Shown piece by piece: positions 1 to 13,161 of a DNA stretch of 64,000 nucleotides. The stretch is from the NCBI GenBank assembly GCA_020152595.1, contig JAIGNY010001459.1, positions 1,204,501 through 1,268,500 on the forward strand, given 5' to 3'. The notes under the pieces are model-generated. The model had not been told where the DNA came from. It searched no databases and was given only the letters and a program-made list of their open reading frames with translations. The position numbers and the translations under genes are program-made. Source of the stretch: Chiridota heheva. Lineage: Eukaryota > Echinodermata > Holothuroidea > Apodida > Chiridotidae. Every line of letters begins with the position of its first letter. The first letter of the stretch is position 1.

Positions 1-66
1 TTTTACTGAAATAATTCAGCATAAAAAATACACCTTCTTAATTTCAGTTTTTCTTTTTACTTGAAT

Positions 67-1030
67 AAATTAACATCCAACATTATGTAGGAACTTCCAC
101 ACAGTCAACATTCCAAAATTATGTAGGATTTTCCAGTCAACATTCCAAAATTATGTAGGATCTTCCACAGTCAACATTATGTAGGATTTTCCACAGTCAA
201 CATTCCAAAATTATGAAGGATCCTCCACACAGTAAACATTCCAAGATTATGTAGGATCTTCCACAGTCAACATTATGTAGGATTTTCCACAGTCAACATT
301 CCAAAATTATGAAGGATCCTCCACACAGTCAACATTCCAACATTATGTAGGATCTTCCACACAGTCAACATTCCAATATCATGTAGGATCTTTCACACGA
401 TCAACATTCCAACATTATGTAGGATCTTCCATACAGTCAACATTCCAACATTATGTAGGATCTTCCACACAGTCAACATTCCAACATTATGTAGGATCTT
501 CCACACGATCAACATTCCAATATCATGTAGGATCTTTCACACGATCAACATTCCAACATTATGTAGGATCTTTCACACGATCAACATTCCAACATTATGT
601 AGGATCTTCCACACAATCAACATTCCAACATTATGTAGGATCTTCCACAGTCAACATTCCAACATTATGTAGGATCTTCCACACAATCAACATTCCAACA
701 TTATGTAGGATCTTTCACACAGTCAACATTCCAACACTATGTAGGATTTTCCAGTCAACATTCCAACATTATGTAGGATCCTCCACAGTCAACATTCCAA
801 CATTATGTAGGATCTTCCACACAGTCAACATTCCAACATTATGTAGGATCTTCCACACAGTCAACATTCCAACATTATGTAGGATCTTCCACAGTCAACA
901 TTCCAACATTATGAAGGATCTTCCACACAGTCAACATTCCAACATTATGTAGGATCTTCCACAGTCATTATTATAATATTATGTAGGATCTTCCACACAG
1001 TCAACATTCTGTAGGATCTTCCAGACAGTG
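67..1030. repeat. 36-bp minisatellite
   Basis: Tandem units of about 36 bp with core AACATTATGTAGGATCTTCC, roughly 27 copies. Units differ by small deletions (ACA before GTCAACATT) and by variants such as ATGAAGGATCCTCC. No coding capacity is seen. Confidence 0.95.
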
Positions 1031-1082
1031 TTTATCTTTTGTATTATGAATCCATAATATAAGTATGGGAGTTGAACATTAT

Positions 1083-1099
1083 ACACACACACACACACA
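1083..1099. repeat. (AC)n microsatellite
   Basis: About eight uninterrupted AC dinucleotides. Confidence 0.9.
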
Positions 1100-1454
1100 T
1101 TTGTATAGTAGGATGTTATTGCACCAAAGTGTTTACTTTCATAAACATTTCTTCAAATTATAACTGAAATAAGAGTCATGCCCTAACCATGATCTCCTAT
1201 TTTTGTATGTATGTTAAGCCATGGTCATTCTTAAAGAATTTGGTTGTAATGGATCATTCCATATCAAGTTTATTGTAAATCTTCACCCCCACTTACCCCT
1301 GCCCCCACCCCTGGCCCAACCCACCACCACCACACAAAGCCATGTATATTATGTTGTGACCAGGGACTGTGCAAAACAGTGACTATACATGAGGAAGCAA
1401 ATTGAGATAAAACACCAAGATCAAAGCACATGACATGCTGACATGCAAAACATC
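1100..1454. other. Unique sequence, no gene seen
   Basis: AT-rich sequence with a short C-rich stretch near 1285-1335. No supported exon, RNA gene or element. Confidence 0.5.
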
Positions 1455-1800
1455 AAAAACATGAAGCACAGCAGGTGCTACTTGCATGCTCTGGGAGGTA
1501 TGTAGAAACATGAAGCACTGCAGGTGCTACTTGCATGCTCTGGGAGGTATGTAAAACATGAAGCACAGCAGGTGCTACTTGCATGCTCTGGGAGGTATGT
1601 AAAAACATGAAGCACAGCAGGTGCTACTTGCATGCTCTGGGAGGTATGTAAAAACATGAAGAACTGCAGGTGCTACTTGCATGCTCTGGGAGGTATGTAA
1701 AAACATGAAGCACAGTAGGTGCTACTTGCATGCTCTGGGAGGTATGTAAAGACATGAAGCACAGTAGGTGCTACTTGCATGGTCTAGGGGAGGTATGTTA
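1455..1800. repeat. 48-49-bp minisatellite
   Basis: About seven copies of a 48-49-bp unit with core CAGGTGCTACTTGCATGCTC. The last copy is diverged. Confidence 0.93.
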
Positions 1801-1875
1801 ATGTAGACTCTTCTATACTCTTCTATAAATTTGCTTGATGTTTCATTAGATTTGGTACGAATCAAAATACAATGA

Positions 1876-2290
1876 GGCAGGTAGCTTAGTCAGCTGAGCG
1901 TATGACTGAGATGCTGGAGGTCCCAGGTTCGAGTTCAATGGCTATTTAACCAGCAATTTTTCCACAGATATGCAGAACGATATACGCTGACATCAAGCGT
2001 AAAGGTTTGTCCCCTGCATCACACCTTCTCCCCCACCCAAGCTTTATGAACAGTGGCCAATGGTTGGGTGGTGCTCACCGTCCTTTGGAGAGGAAGTACA
2101 GCGGTACAAGTTTTACCCTGCCTGGTTCTCTGAACACTTTCTCAAAAGAGCGGGGCCTTAACCCAATGTTCATCCACTTTCCATCCTGGCAAATTCATTG
2201 GGTCCACACTGAAAACAAGTCATAGTGACTTACATGTGCTTTCTCTGGCATATGCCTAAAAGTGAAATACAAATTGCCAAGCTAACCAGG
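1876..2290 (+). mobile_element. tRNA-derived SINE, copy A
   Basis: The first 70 bp read like a tRNA-derived pol III promoter: an A-box-like TAGCTTAGTCAGCTGAGC and a B-box-like GGTTCGAGTTC. The body (about 2060-2200) matches the inverted copy at 47281-47716, including TGGTTCTCTGAACACTTTCT and GTTCATCCACTTTCC. The 3' part (CCACACTGAAAACAAGTCA) differs from that copy but recurs near 10790, so the family seems to have more than one 3' end. No intact tRNA cloverleaf is expected, since it is a SINE head and not a tRNA gene. SINEs of this kind are copied by the reverse transcriptase of a partner LINE. No TSD was identified. Confidence 0.78.
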
Positions 2291-2337
2291 AAAACATGGC
2301 CATGTTTGCTGTCCTTTTTCTGAATGCATTGATAACA

Positions 2338-2425
2338 TAACCCCCACCCACCCCTTCCCCCACCCCCACCCCCCCCCTCCCCCACCCACACCCACCCCTC
2401 CCCCACCCCCTCCCAGCCTCCCCCT
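2338..2425. repeat. C-rich low-complexity tract
   Basis: CCCACC/CCCTCC-rich polypyrimidine sequence. A minus-strand frame across it is only a Gly/Trp-rich artefact. Confidence 0.85.
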
Positions 2426-2581
2426 CTGCCAGTTTTCAACAAATAAACTTTTAAGGGACCATGATTGATTTTCAGCCTAACTGTTTCTATGGATTTCAGC
2501 ATATAATTTGATATCTTGTTGATAGAGATCCTAAGCATGAAATCACTTTAGCCATTTCTTTGGAGTTTTGATGAGATACAT

Positions 2582-2662
2582 TAAACCTCTACTGTGCTAA
2601 ACACAGCATTGAACCTCTACTGTGCTAAACACAGCATTAAACCTCTACTGTGCTAAACACAA
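2582..2662. repeat. Short tandem triplication, about 31 bp
   Basis: Three adjacent copies of AACCTCTACTGTGCTAAACA plus spacer. Confidence 0.9.
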
Positions 2663-3029
2663 ACATCACATTCACAGGAAAATACATCGCACATCATTAG
2701 TGCAGATACAAAGTCAGTGGATGTACTTGCCTTTATCTTCCTGCCAGATCTGCTTGACTGTTGATAGAAGAAAATGCCAAAATCATTATCCTAATAATTC
2801 ACAATGACACTACTTATGCTTCACATGTGCATCTTTACAAACCAGGGGAAACACATACAGCACAAAGAAGATCAGATTCCGAAAATTACTTTTAAAAGTT
2901 TTTCATCCTTAAATCAGATGTATCAAAGTAATCTAGTAAAAAGGTCCCACCCCACCAGGGCTCCATTTAAAGTTTTATTTGAGGTTAATTTTGTGAGTAT
3001 GCTGCTTTCAGCAACACATTAAAGGAGCC

Positions 3030-3094
3030 AGCTGGTGGCCACAAAGTGAGCATGTATGAAAAGGAGCTGGTGGCCACAAAGTGAGCATGTATGA
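3030..3094. repeat. Tandem duplication, 35-bp period
   Basis: Two near-identical copies of AGCTGGTGGCCACAAAGTGA plus the following ten bases, separated by a few bases. Confidence 0.9.
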
Positions 3095-3767
3095 GCCTTG
3101 AGTCTCAAGAATATTAAACTAAAAGGTTAATTGATTAATAAAGTGCTATGCATTCAGTACAGGATAATGCACATAAATAAGTTGGGTACAGATTCAGTGG
3201 TGCACAAAGGCTGATCCTGAGTGCATCCAGTGATATCTGTGCAACGATTTATGTATAACAAATTATTTGATAAAAATTCAAAATAATTCAGATAAACTCA
3301 TGGAACACAAAAACTTATTATCATTTTTCAAGATGCAATAACATTGACTCAGCTTCAACGTGTAGCATTCATCCGCAAAATAACAAATAAAAGATATGCA
3401 TAACATAGCAAATCATGAGCTAAAATAAAAAAATCATTGAAAAAAACTTTGATATTGTTCAAATTTGCATAAGATCAACTTGGACAAAAGTACCAAAATA
3501 TATTTCAAATACTAAAACAATAGTAACTTGTTCATTACAACCTGAATAAAATTTAAATAAACACAGTCAAATTGATTTCACTGACATGTTGCTAAGCAAC
3601 GCTAAATTTCCGATTCCGAAAACTAGGCCTACTGTAGTCTACACAAAACTAAGAACGTTTGGCATGTATACGTTGCTAGCCTACGTATGTATGTCATAGG
3701 ACTCATGCCTGCATGTTAACGTACAAACAGCCAGACAGCTGAACATTTAACGTACTGACGTGTTTGC
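3095..3767. other. Unique AT-rich sequence, nothing recognised
   Basis: No supported exon, RNA gene or repeat family. Confidence 0.5.
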
Positions 3768-4350
3768 ATATGCATGTAGGTGTTGTGCCTCAAAGGTTAT
3801 TTATGAACTAATGCATGTAGGTGTTGTGACTCGTAAGTTATTTATGAACCAATGCATGTAGGTGGTGTGACTCGTAAGTTATTTATGAACTAATGCATGT
3901 AGGTGTTGTGACTTGTAAGTAATTTATGAAGTAATGCATGTAGGTGTTGTGACTTGTAAGTTATTTATGAACCAATGCATGTACGTTTGTAACTCGAATA
4001 AGTTATTTATGAACCAATGCATGTACGTATTGTAACTCGAAAATTATTTATGATGTAATGCATGTAGGTGTAATGACTCATAAGTTATTTATGAACTTAT
4101 GCATGTAGGTGTTGTGACTCATAAGTTATTTATGAACTAATGCATGTAGGTGTTGTGACTCATAAGTTATTTATGAACTAATGCATGTAGGTGTTGTGAC
4201 TCATAAGTTATTTATGAACTAATGCATGTAGGTGTTGTGACTCGTAAGTTATTTATGAACTAATGCATGTAGGTGCTGTGACTTGTAAGTTATTTATGAA
4301 CTAATGCATGTAGGTGTTGTGACTCGTAAGTTATTTATGAACTAATATTG
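3768..4350. repeat. 41-bp minisatellite
   Basis: About 14 units of about 41 bp with core GCATGTAGGTGTTGTGACTC. The central units near 3980-4050 are the most diverged. Confidence 0.95.
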
Positions 4351-4375
4351 AACTATATTGACAAAAACATTAAAG

Positions 4376-4816
4376 TTATTTAATGTTATAATGGGAAAAT
4401 GGAAAAATGATCAATTAAATCTAATTTGTGTGCCAGATTTTCTAGGCTGACGAAATGTCCATTTTTCATGCTGGAATTAGTTTTAACGTTAGTATTAGGC
4501 CTGGCAATAGGCATAGCATTAATGTTCGAATTTACTTGCATTCAATTCTCAGTTCTTTCATGTCCTGAGGCAAAATCTGTTCAAACCCTCAAAAGGTTAT
4601 TTAACGTTAGAATGGGAAAATGAAAAAAGGATCAAGTAAGGTTAATTTGTGTGCCAGGTTTTCTAGGCGGACGAATTGTACATTTTCGTGCTGGAATTAG
4701 TTGTAACGTTAGTGTTAAGCCTAGCAATAGGCCAAGCATTAATGTTCAAATTTAATTACATTCGATTCTCAGTTCTTGCATGTCTTGAGGCAAACCTATG
4801 TTCAAACCCTCAAAAG
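4376..4816. repeat. 221-bp tandem duplication
   Basis: Two adjacent diverged copies (4376-4596 and 4597-4816). Both contain AATTTGTGTGCCAG, CTGGAATTAGTT and end in TTCAAACCCTCAAAAGG. Substitutions are spread evenly, so it is an old duplication. The short plus-strand frame in copy 1 is not kept in copy 2, which argues against coding. Confidence 0.9.
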
Positions 4817-5271
4817 GACACATTTTAAATCAAAAATATGGCAGACATTTTAAAGAATTCACAATCAGCAGATCAGACCAAAAAGATCAAGCTTAGTATT
4901 TACATTTTTAGGTAAACTAGCAGACGATGGCAGTGTTTAGCCTTGGAAGTTTTCAGACTGGTTGCTTACGTAACAAATTTGATTGACAGGCCGGATCTAC
5001 TTCCATTACTTCTGCAAATAATAATCATTGGGTTCTTCCAATGCATTATGTATATAGAGTATATATGAACACACCTATGTATTTTCAGTCTATATGAACA
5101 CACTTTTCAAGCGAGTGATTGTACTGAAAAGCTTTGATACAAAAGTTCAAATTAATCAAAATGATTTCTTATGAATACTTAAGAAAATTCTGTCAATTGT
5201 TTTGCTTCCAAATTTCCAAAAATGATAAATTGTTATTCTTTATGAATCTCAGATTATACTACTTGGTATAA
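4817..5271. other. Unique sequence, nothing recognised
   Basis: Contains only a short local duplication around TATATGAACACAC (5064-5103). No gene evidence. Confidence 0.5.
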
Positions 5272-6186
5272 TAATAGGTGTGAGAGAGGTTATGTAACTT
5301 AATTGGTGTCAGAGAGATTAAATAACCTAATCGGTGTCAGAGAGGTTATATAACTTAATCAGTGTCAGAGAGGTTAAGTAACTTAATTGGTGACAGAGAG
5401 GTTATATAACTTAATCAGTGTCAGAGAGGTTATATAACTAAATCGGTGTCAGAGAGGTTACGTAACTTAATTGGTGTGAGGGAGGTTATATAACTTAATT
5501 GGTGGCAGAGAGGTTGTGTAACTTAATTGGTGGCAGAGAGGTTATGTAACTTAATCGGTGTCAGATAGGTTATGTAACTTAATAGGTATCAGAGAGGTTA
5601 TGTAACTTAATTAGTGTCAGAGAGGTTATGTAACTTAATTGGTGTCAGAGAGGTTATGTAACTTAATTAATATCAGAGAGCTTATGTAACTTAATGTCAG
5701 TGAGGTTATGTAACTTATTTGGTGTCAGCGAGGTTATGTAACTTAATCGGTGTCAGAGAGGTTATGTAAATTAATTGGTGTCAGAGGGGTTATGTAAATT
5801 AATTGGTGTCAGAGGGGTTATGTAAATTAATTGGTGTCAGAGAGGTTATGTAATTTAATTGGTGTCAGAGAGGTTATGCAACTTAAGTGGTGTCAGAGAG
5901 CTTATGTAACTTAATTGGTGTCAGAGAGGTTATGTAACTTAATTGGTGGCAGATAGGTTATGTAACTTAATACGTGTCAGAGAGGTTATCTTACTTAATT
6001 GATGCCAGAGAGGTTATGTAATCTAATAGGTGTCAGAGAAGTTATGTAACTTAATTGGTGTCAGAGAGGTTATGTAACTTAATTGGTGTCAGAGATGGTA
6101 TGTAACTGAATTGGTGTCAGAGAGGTTAGGTAATTTAATAGGTGTCAGAGAGGTTATGTAACTTAATTGGTGTCAGAGAGGTTATA
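5272..6186. repeat. 28-bp minisatellite
   Basis: About 32 units of 28 bp with core GGTTATGTAACTTAATTGGT followed by GTCAGAGA. Confidence 0.95.
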
Positions 6187-6204
6187 AAACTTTCAAAAGG
6201 GTCA

Positions 6205-6419
6205 AAAAGCTTTCCTGGATATTTGTAAGCCTTTGAAAAATTGTGCCCTCACTTTTCTGTCTAGTGCCCTCACCACTTTCCTGTCTAGTGCCCTCACCAC
6301 TTTCCTGTCTAGTGCCCTCACCACTTTCCTGTCTAGTGCCCTTACTACTTTCCTGTCTAGTGCCCTCACCACTTTCCTGTCTAGTGCCCTCACCACTTTC
6401 CTGTCTAGTGCCTATTTAA
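6205..6419. repeat. 24-bp array inside a MITE terminus
   Basis: Seven to eight units of 24 bp, each with CTTTCCTGTCTAGTGCCCTC. The sequence before the array (6209-6262) aligns with the right inner and terminal part of the TTAA MITE at 24416-24640 (GCGCCCTCTCTTTTCGGTCT there, GTGCCCTCACTTTTCTGTCT here). The array ends in CTAGTGCCTA and TTTAA, matching the MITE end CTAGTGCTTCT followed by its TTAA target. The array is therefore best read as an internal expansion of the MITE terminal repeat. The left half of the element is not visible and may have been lost to the 28-bp array. Confidence 0.75.
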
Positions 6420-6439
6420 ATGATCCTCTATTTCCTATA

Positions 6440-6915
6440 AATTATGATTATTCTAAGAATTAGCCGAAGGTAGCAGTAATAATGGCATTATTCTAGAAAT
6501 TAGCTAAAGGTAGCAGTAATTCTGGCATTATTCTAGAAATTAGCTAAAGGTAGCAGTAATTCTGGCATTATACTAGAAATTACCCGAAGGTAGCAGTAAT
6601 TCTGGCGTTATTCTAGAAATTAGCGAAAGTAGCAGTAATAATGGCGTTATTCTAGGAATTAGCCAAAGGTAGCAGTAATTCTGGCGTTATTCTAGGAATT
6701 AGCAAAAGGTAACAGTAATTCTGGCGTTATTCTAGGAATTAGCCAAAGGTAGCAGTAATTCTGGCGTTATTCTAGGAATTAGCCAAAGGTAGCAGTAATT
6801 CTGGCATTATTATAGGATTTAGCCAAAGGTAGCAGTAATTCTGGCATTATTCTAGGAATTAGCCGAAGGTAGCAGTAATCATGGCATTATTTCAGAAATT
6901 AGCCAAAAGTACCAG
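6440..6915. repeat. 40-bp minisatellite
   Basis: About 11 units of 40 bp with core GGAATTAGCCAAAGGTAGCA. Early units vary between AAT and TCT before GGCATTATT. Confidence 0.94.
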
Positions 6916-7214
6916 TTACCCAAGTTCACCACGATACATAACTTTTAAATCACATACATATTCAAATATTTAAAAATTGTAGAACTTTACAATCCTGTAT
7001 CTTTAAACACCACATTCTACTATATTGTGTGATGGTGGGCAGAGGTGCAGCTTTATCCGGAGAAGAGACGTCTTCACAAATGTGTTCGTTGTAAGGGAAA
7101 TAATGTTTACATGTCTACCCATAATATGCATCCTTATTTAAATATAATCACTGCAGCAATACAATGCATGTGGATATGCATTGCATGTGGATGTCTTAAT
7201 AAGAAAAAACAAGG
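6916..7214. other. Unique sequence, nothing recognised
   Basis: A short open frame (7045-7242, plus) runs into the next repeat. It has no recognisable motif and no splice support. Confidence 0.4.
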
Positions 7215-7405
7215 AGAATCATCCAGTGTTCCGCATGAGTGATTCATTGTGTGAGAGGCAATGAATGGAGTGTTCCGCAGGAGTGATTCATTGTGTGAGG
7301 GGCAATGAATGGAGTGCTCCGCAGGAGTGATTCATTGTGAGGGGCAATGAATGGAGTGCTCCGCAGGAGTGATTCATTGTGAGGGGCAATGAATGAAGAG
7401 CATGA
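7215..7405. repeat. About 40-bp minisatellite
   Basis: Four to five units of 39-46 bp sharing CGCAGGAGTGATTCATTGTG and GGGGCAATGAATGGAGTG. Confidence 0.9.
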
Positions 7406-7427
7406 AGCCAAGTAATGGGTAGGGACT

Positions 7428-10400
7428 TGCCCCTTGGTCACGTCTCAACATACAGCTCTTTCACTATACATGATATTGCCCCTTGGTCACGTCTCAACAT
7501 ACAGCTCTCTCACTAAACATGATATTGCCCCTTGGTCACGTCTCAACATACAGCTCTCTCACTATACATGATAATGCCCCTTAGTCACGTCTCAGCATAC
7601 AGCTCTCTCACTATACATGATATTGCCCCTTGGTCACGTCTCAGCATACAGCTCTCTCACTATACATGATATTGCCCCTTGGTCACGTCTCAGCATACAG
7701 CTCTCACTATACATGATATTGCCCCTTGGTCACGTCTCAGCATACAGCTCTCTCACTATACATGATATTGCCCCTTGGTCACGTCTCAGCATACAGCTCT
7801 CTCACTATACATGATATTGCCCCTTGGTCACGTCTCAACATACAGCTCTCTCACTATACATGATATTGCCACTTGGTCACGTCTCAGCATACAGCTCTCT
7901 CACTGTACATGATATTGCCCCTTGGTCACGTCTCAGCATACAGCTCTCTCACTATACATGATATTGCCCCTTGGTCACGTCTCAACATACAGCTCTCTCA
8001 CTATACATGATATTGCCCCTTGGTCACATCTCAGCATACAGCTCTCTCACTATACATGATATTGCCCCTTGGTCACGTCTCAGCATACAGCTCTCACACT
8101 ATACATGATATTGCCCCTTGGTCACGTCTCAGCATACAGCTCTCTCACTATACATGATATTGCCCCTTGGTCACGTCTCAGCATACAGCTCACTCACAAC
8201 ATGATACACGTCTCAACATACAGCTCACTCACTATACATGATATTGCCCCTGGTCACGTCTCAACATACAGCTCACTCACTATACATGATATTGCCCCTT
8301 GGTCACGTCTCAACATACAGCTCACTCACTATACATGATATTGCCCCTTGGTCACGTCTCAACATACAGCTCACTCACTATACATGATATTGCCCCTTGG
8401 TAATGTCTCAACATACAGCTCTCTCACTATACATGTTATTGCCCCTTGGTCACGTCTCAACATACAGCTCACTCACTATACATGATATTGCCCCTTGGTC
8501 ACGTCTCAACATACAGCTCTCTCACTATACATGATATTGCCCCTTGGTCACGTCTCAACATACAGCTCTCTCACTATACATGATATTGCCCCTTGGTCAC
8601 GTCTCAACATACAGCTCTCTCACTATACATGATATTGCCCCTTGGTCACGTCTCAACATACAGCTCTCTCACTATACATGATATTGCCCCTTGGTCACGT
8701 CTCAACATACAGCTCTCTCACTATACATGATATTGCCCCTTGGTCACGTCTCAACATACAGCTCTCTCACTATACATGATATTGCCCCTTGGTCACGTCT
8801 CAACATACAGCTCTCTCACTATACATGATATTGCCCCTTGGTGACATCTCAACATACAGCTCTCTCACTATACATGATATTGCCCCTGGGTCACGTCTCA
8901 GCATACAGCTCTCTCACTATACATGATATGGCCCCCTGGTCACGTCTCAACATACAGCTCACTCACTATACATGATATTGCCCCTTGGTCACGCCTCAAC
9001 ATACAGTTCTCTCACTATACATGATATTGCCCCTTGGTGCCGTTTCAACATACAGCTCTCTCACTATACATGATGTTGCCCCTTGGTAACGTCTCAACAT
9101 ACAGCTCACTCACTATACATGATATTGCCCCTTGGTCACGTCTCAGCATACAGCTCTCTCACTATACATGATATTACCCCCTGGTCACGTCTCAACATAC
9201 AGCTAACTCACTATACATGATATTGCCCCTTGGTCACGTCTCAACATACAGTTCTCTCACTATACATGATATTGCCCCTAGGTGCCGTTTCAACATACAG
9301 CTCTCTCACTATACATGATATTGCCCCTTGGTAATGTCTCAACATACAGCTCACTCACTATACATGATATTGCCCCTTGGTCACGTCTCAACATACAGCT
9401 CACTCACTATACATGATATTGCCCCTGGGTCACGTCTCAACATACAGCTCACTCACTATACATGATATTGCCCCTTGGTCACGTCTCAACATACAGCTCT
9501 CACTATACATGATATTGCCCTGGGTCACGTCTCAACATACAGCTCACTCACTATACATGATATTGCCCCTTGGTCACGTCTCAACATACAGCTCACTCAC
9601 TATACATGATATTGCCCCTTGGTGCCGTTTCAACATACAGCTCTCTCACTATACATGATGTTGCCCCTTGGTAACGTCTCAACATACAGCTCACTCACTA
9701 TACATGATATTGCCCCTTGGTCACGTCTCAGCATACAGCTCTCTCACTATACATCATATTACCCCCTGGTCACGTCTCAACATACAGCTCACTCACTATA
9801 CATGATATTGCCCCTTGGTCACGTCTCAACATACAGCTCACTCACTATACATGATATTGCCCCTGGGTCACGTCTCAACATACAGCTCTCTCACTATACA
9901 TGATATTGCCCCTTGGTCACGTCTCAACATACAGCTCACTCACTATACATGATATTGCCCCTGGGTCACGTCTCAACATACAGCTCACTCACTATACATG
10001 ATATTGCCCCTTGGTCACGTCTCAACATACAGCTCTCTCACTATACATGATATTGCCCCTTGGTCACGTCTCAGCATACAGCTTTATCACTATACATGAT
10101 ATTGCCCCTTGGTGACATCTCAACATACAGCTCACTCACTATACATGATATTGCCCCTTGGTCACGTCTCAGCATACAGCTCTCTCACTATACATCATAT
10201 TACCCCCTGGTCACGTCTCAATTTACAGCTCACTCACTATACATGATATTGCCCCTTGGTCACGTCTCAACATACAGCTCACTCACTATACATGATATTG
10301 CCCCTTGGTCACGTCTCAACATACAGCTCTCTCACTATACATGATATTGCCCCTTGGTCACGTCTCAACATACAGCTCACTCACTATACATGATATTGCC

Positions 10401-10621
10401 CCTTGGTCACGTCTCAACATACAGCTCTCTCACTATACATGATATTGCCCCTTGGTCACGTCTCAGCATACAGCTTTATCACTATACATGATATTGCCCC
10501 TTGGTTACATCTCAACATACACCTCTCTCACTATACATGATATTGCCCCTTGGTGACGTTTCAACATACAGCTCTCTCACTATACATGATATTGCCCCTT
10601 GGTCACGTCTCAACATACAGC
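7428..10621. repeat. 51-bp satellite-like array, the longest in the window
   Basis: About 62 units of 51 bp, core TCACTATACATGATATTGCC followed by CCTTGGTCACGTCTC. Variants recur in blocks: CTCTCT against CTCACT, AACATA against AGCATA, CACGTC against GTGCCGTTTC or GTAACGTC. The variant series around 9030-9170 reappears near 9620-9770 and partly near 10110-10230, showing that multi-unit blocks were duplicated. A period divisible by three (17 codons) yields open frames, which are not genes. Confidence 0.97.
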
Positions 10622-10784
10622 TTGAGTAGCTGCACATATGATCCACAAAGTTACATCACGATATTAATCTGCACAATTTGCTTGGGAGCTACAGAAGATT
10701 ATCAAACACTTCGCTTTGACTATTGGACCTTCCATCAGAACACTTTATAAAGTACTGACTTTATGCTGTGACATGATCAATTTG

Positions 10785-10880
10785 CCCATTTTGGGATCCA
10801 CACTGAAAACAAGTCAAGGGTGACTTATGTGCACTTTATCCTGCATGTGCATAAAAAGTGTAAACAAAGAATACAATGAA
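10785..10880 (+). mobile_element. SINE 3'-tail fragment
   Basis: Shares GGGATCCACACTGAAAACAA with the tail of SINE copy A, followed by similar GTGACTT and TGCAT...AAAAGTG segments. There is no tRNA-like head here, so it is a 5'-truncated or solo tail. Confidence 0.6.
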
Positions 10881-11719
10881 TAGCTTTAACTAAACCTTTC
10901 CCATACAATACTGATATAGCTGAGTTTCTCTTGATCTGATCAATCCAGATGTTTATTTTTTCCCCTCCATACTGTTACATGCATTTCTGAATACTGCCAC
11001 TGTTTTTACAGAGCGAATCCCAATGAGACCTTATCTGTGTCATCTGCATACAGAGTGATATCAACAGTAAATGTTTGCTGACCAAACTTACAGGACTCCA
11101 AAACAATGATTGAACAATTCCAACTGCACAGTTTGAATTACAAGGCAGTAAATGAAAAGTAGGTTAATGCCTTCAGAAAGAATTAAAGCTCTTGGAATCA
11201 TCTGAAGATTAAAGGAGACCCTGTCAGTATGTAATCTGTGACTTAATATAAACTGATAACAAACATGTTTTCTCTAGATGACTGAAGATTGAATGCATGG
11301 GCTGATCGTTGCTAAGGTTTGATTAACATGATAATAAGGAAGCTTTCGGAATGAGGTATAGGAAAAAAGAGCTGCTTCAGAAATGGATGAAATGCCGAGG
11401 GAAAAGGGTACTGAAAGATTTCAATTTTAAACAAGATGAGAGATTACATCTCTTATTTACAAATACTGAATCAAATGGTAGATTAAATGAAGGAGGGCGA
11501 CAACGAGGACGGGTGAAAACACAATTACAATGACGGGGTCGTCGCCTGCGTATTTGGTTATGATAGTAACAATGCTATCACGAAACGCTTAATACAACCC
11601 AGATGAAAACACAGGTACGACGAACGGACAGACATAACATCAACAACCAAGTCAATGTCCACGACCTTTGATAAGCAGTTGTGGTGCACTGGCGTGTCTA
11701 CCCAACCCAGGCTTGAACC
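10881..11719. other. Mostly unique; possible minus-strand exon near 11020-11140
   Basis: On the minus strand about 11139 to 11015 is an open stretch containing the residues TLYADDTDKVSLGFAL. It is preceded by a weak acceptor (CAAACTGTGCAG) and closed by TAA, or by a GTAAAA donor. YADD resembles a reverse transcriptase catalytic motif, but no other RT motif is present. It could be a small real exon, an RT shard or chance. At 11208 GATTAAAGGAGACC resembles the terminus of the TTAA element at 26951, but no partner end is visible. Confidence 0.2.
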
Positions 11720-12012
11720 CAAGGCCTCGTGGTCTGTAGACAGGTATGATAACAGCTACACCACAGTAGGTACCTCGTGGTCTGTAAACACGTATGATAA
11801 CCGCTACACCACAGTTAGTAGACAGACAGATATGATAACCGCTACACCACAGTTAGTAGACAGACAGATATGATAACCGCTACACCACAGTTAGTAGACA
11901 GACAGATATGATAACCGCTACACCACAGTTAGTAGACAGACAGATATGATAACCGCTACACCACAGTTAGTAGACAGACAGATATGATAACCGCTACACC
12001 ACAGTAGGTAGA
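11720..12012. repeat. 38-bp minisatellite
   Basis: About seven units, core GATATGATAACCGCTACACC followed by ACAGTTAGTAGACAGACA. The first two units are diverged. Confidence 0.93.
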
Positions 12013-12104
12013 TACAAATGAGGAAGCATGTTATGGTTTCTTAAAAGTTGTTGTAATGAGCAATAGACTCAAAATGGCGAATAAACTCAAAATTGCCGAA
12101 TCCA

Positions 12105-12875
<771 letters not shown>

Positions 12876-13161
12876 ACTTACGTTGTCCAATTAATGCTTT
12901 TCACCTTAAATTCTTATCCTTTATCGCTAATATTTGTATTTGATTTTTTAAGAATTTTACATATTTCTTATTTTTTCACCTTTTGATTACAATTTGACCA
13001 GTTTTACTTTGTTGTATGTTGTTTTCTTTCCATGCCATGTGTACAACTTTTTCATTTGTTTGATATTCTATTGTGTTATTTTTCCTTCTTATATATTCTT
13101 TGAATTTGTTGTTCTATTTTATTTTGCTCAGGGCCCTGTGTAAGACCAGTGAACTGAACAA

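Noticed and set aside
67-1030. CRISPR array
   Set aside because: Units are directly adjacent with no unique spacers, and the genome is eukaryotic. The same holds for every other array in the window.
1876-1950. Functional tRNA gene
   Set aside because: A and B boxes are present, but the acceptor stem and anticodon arm do not pair properly, and the sequence continues into a SINE body shared with 47281-47716.
11208-11235. Left end of another TTAA element (GATTAAAGGAGACCCTGTCAG)
   Set aside because: It resembles the 26951 terminus, but no inverted partner was found within several kilobases.
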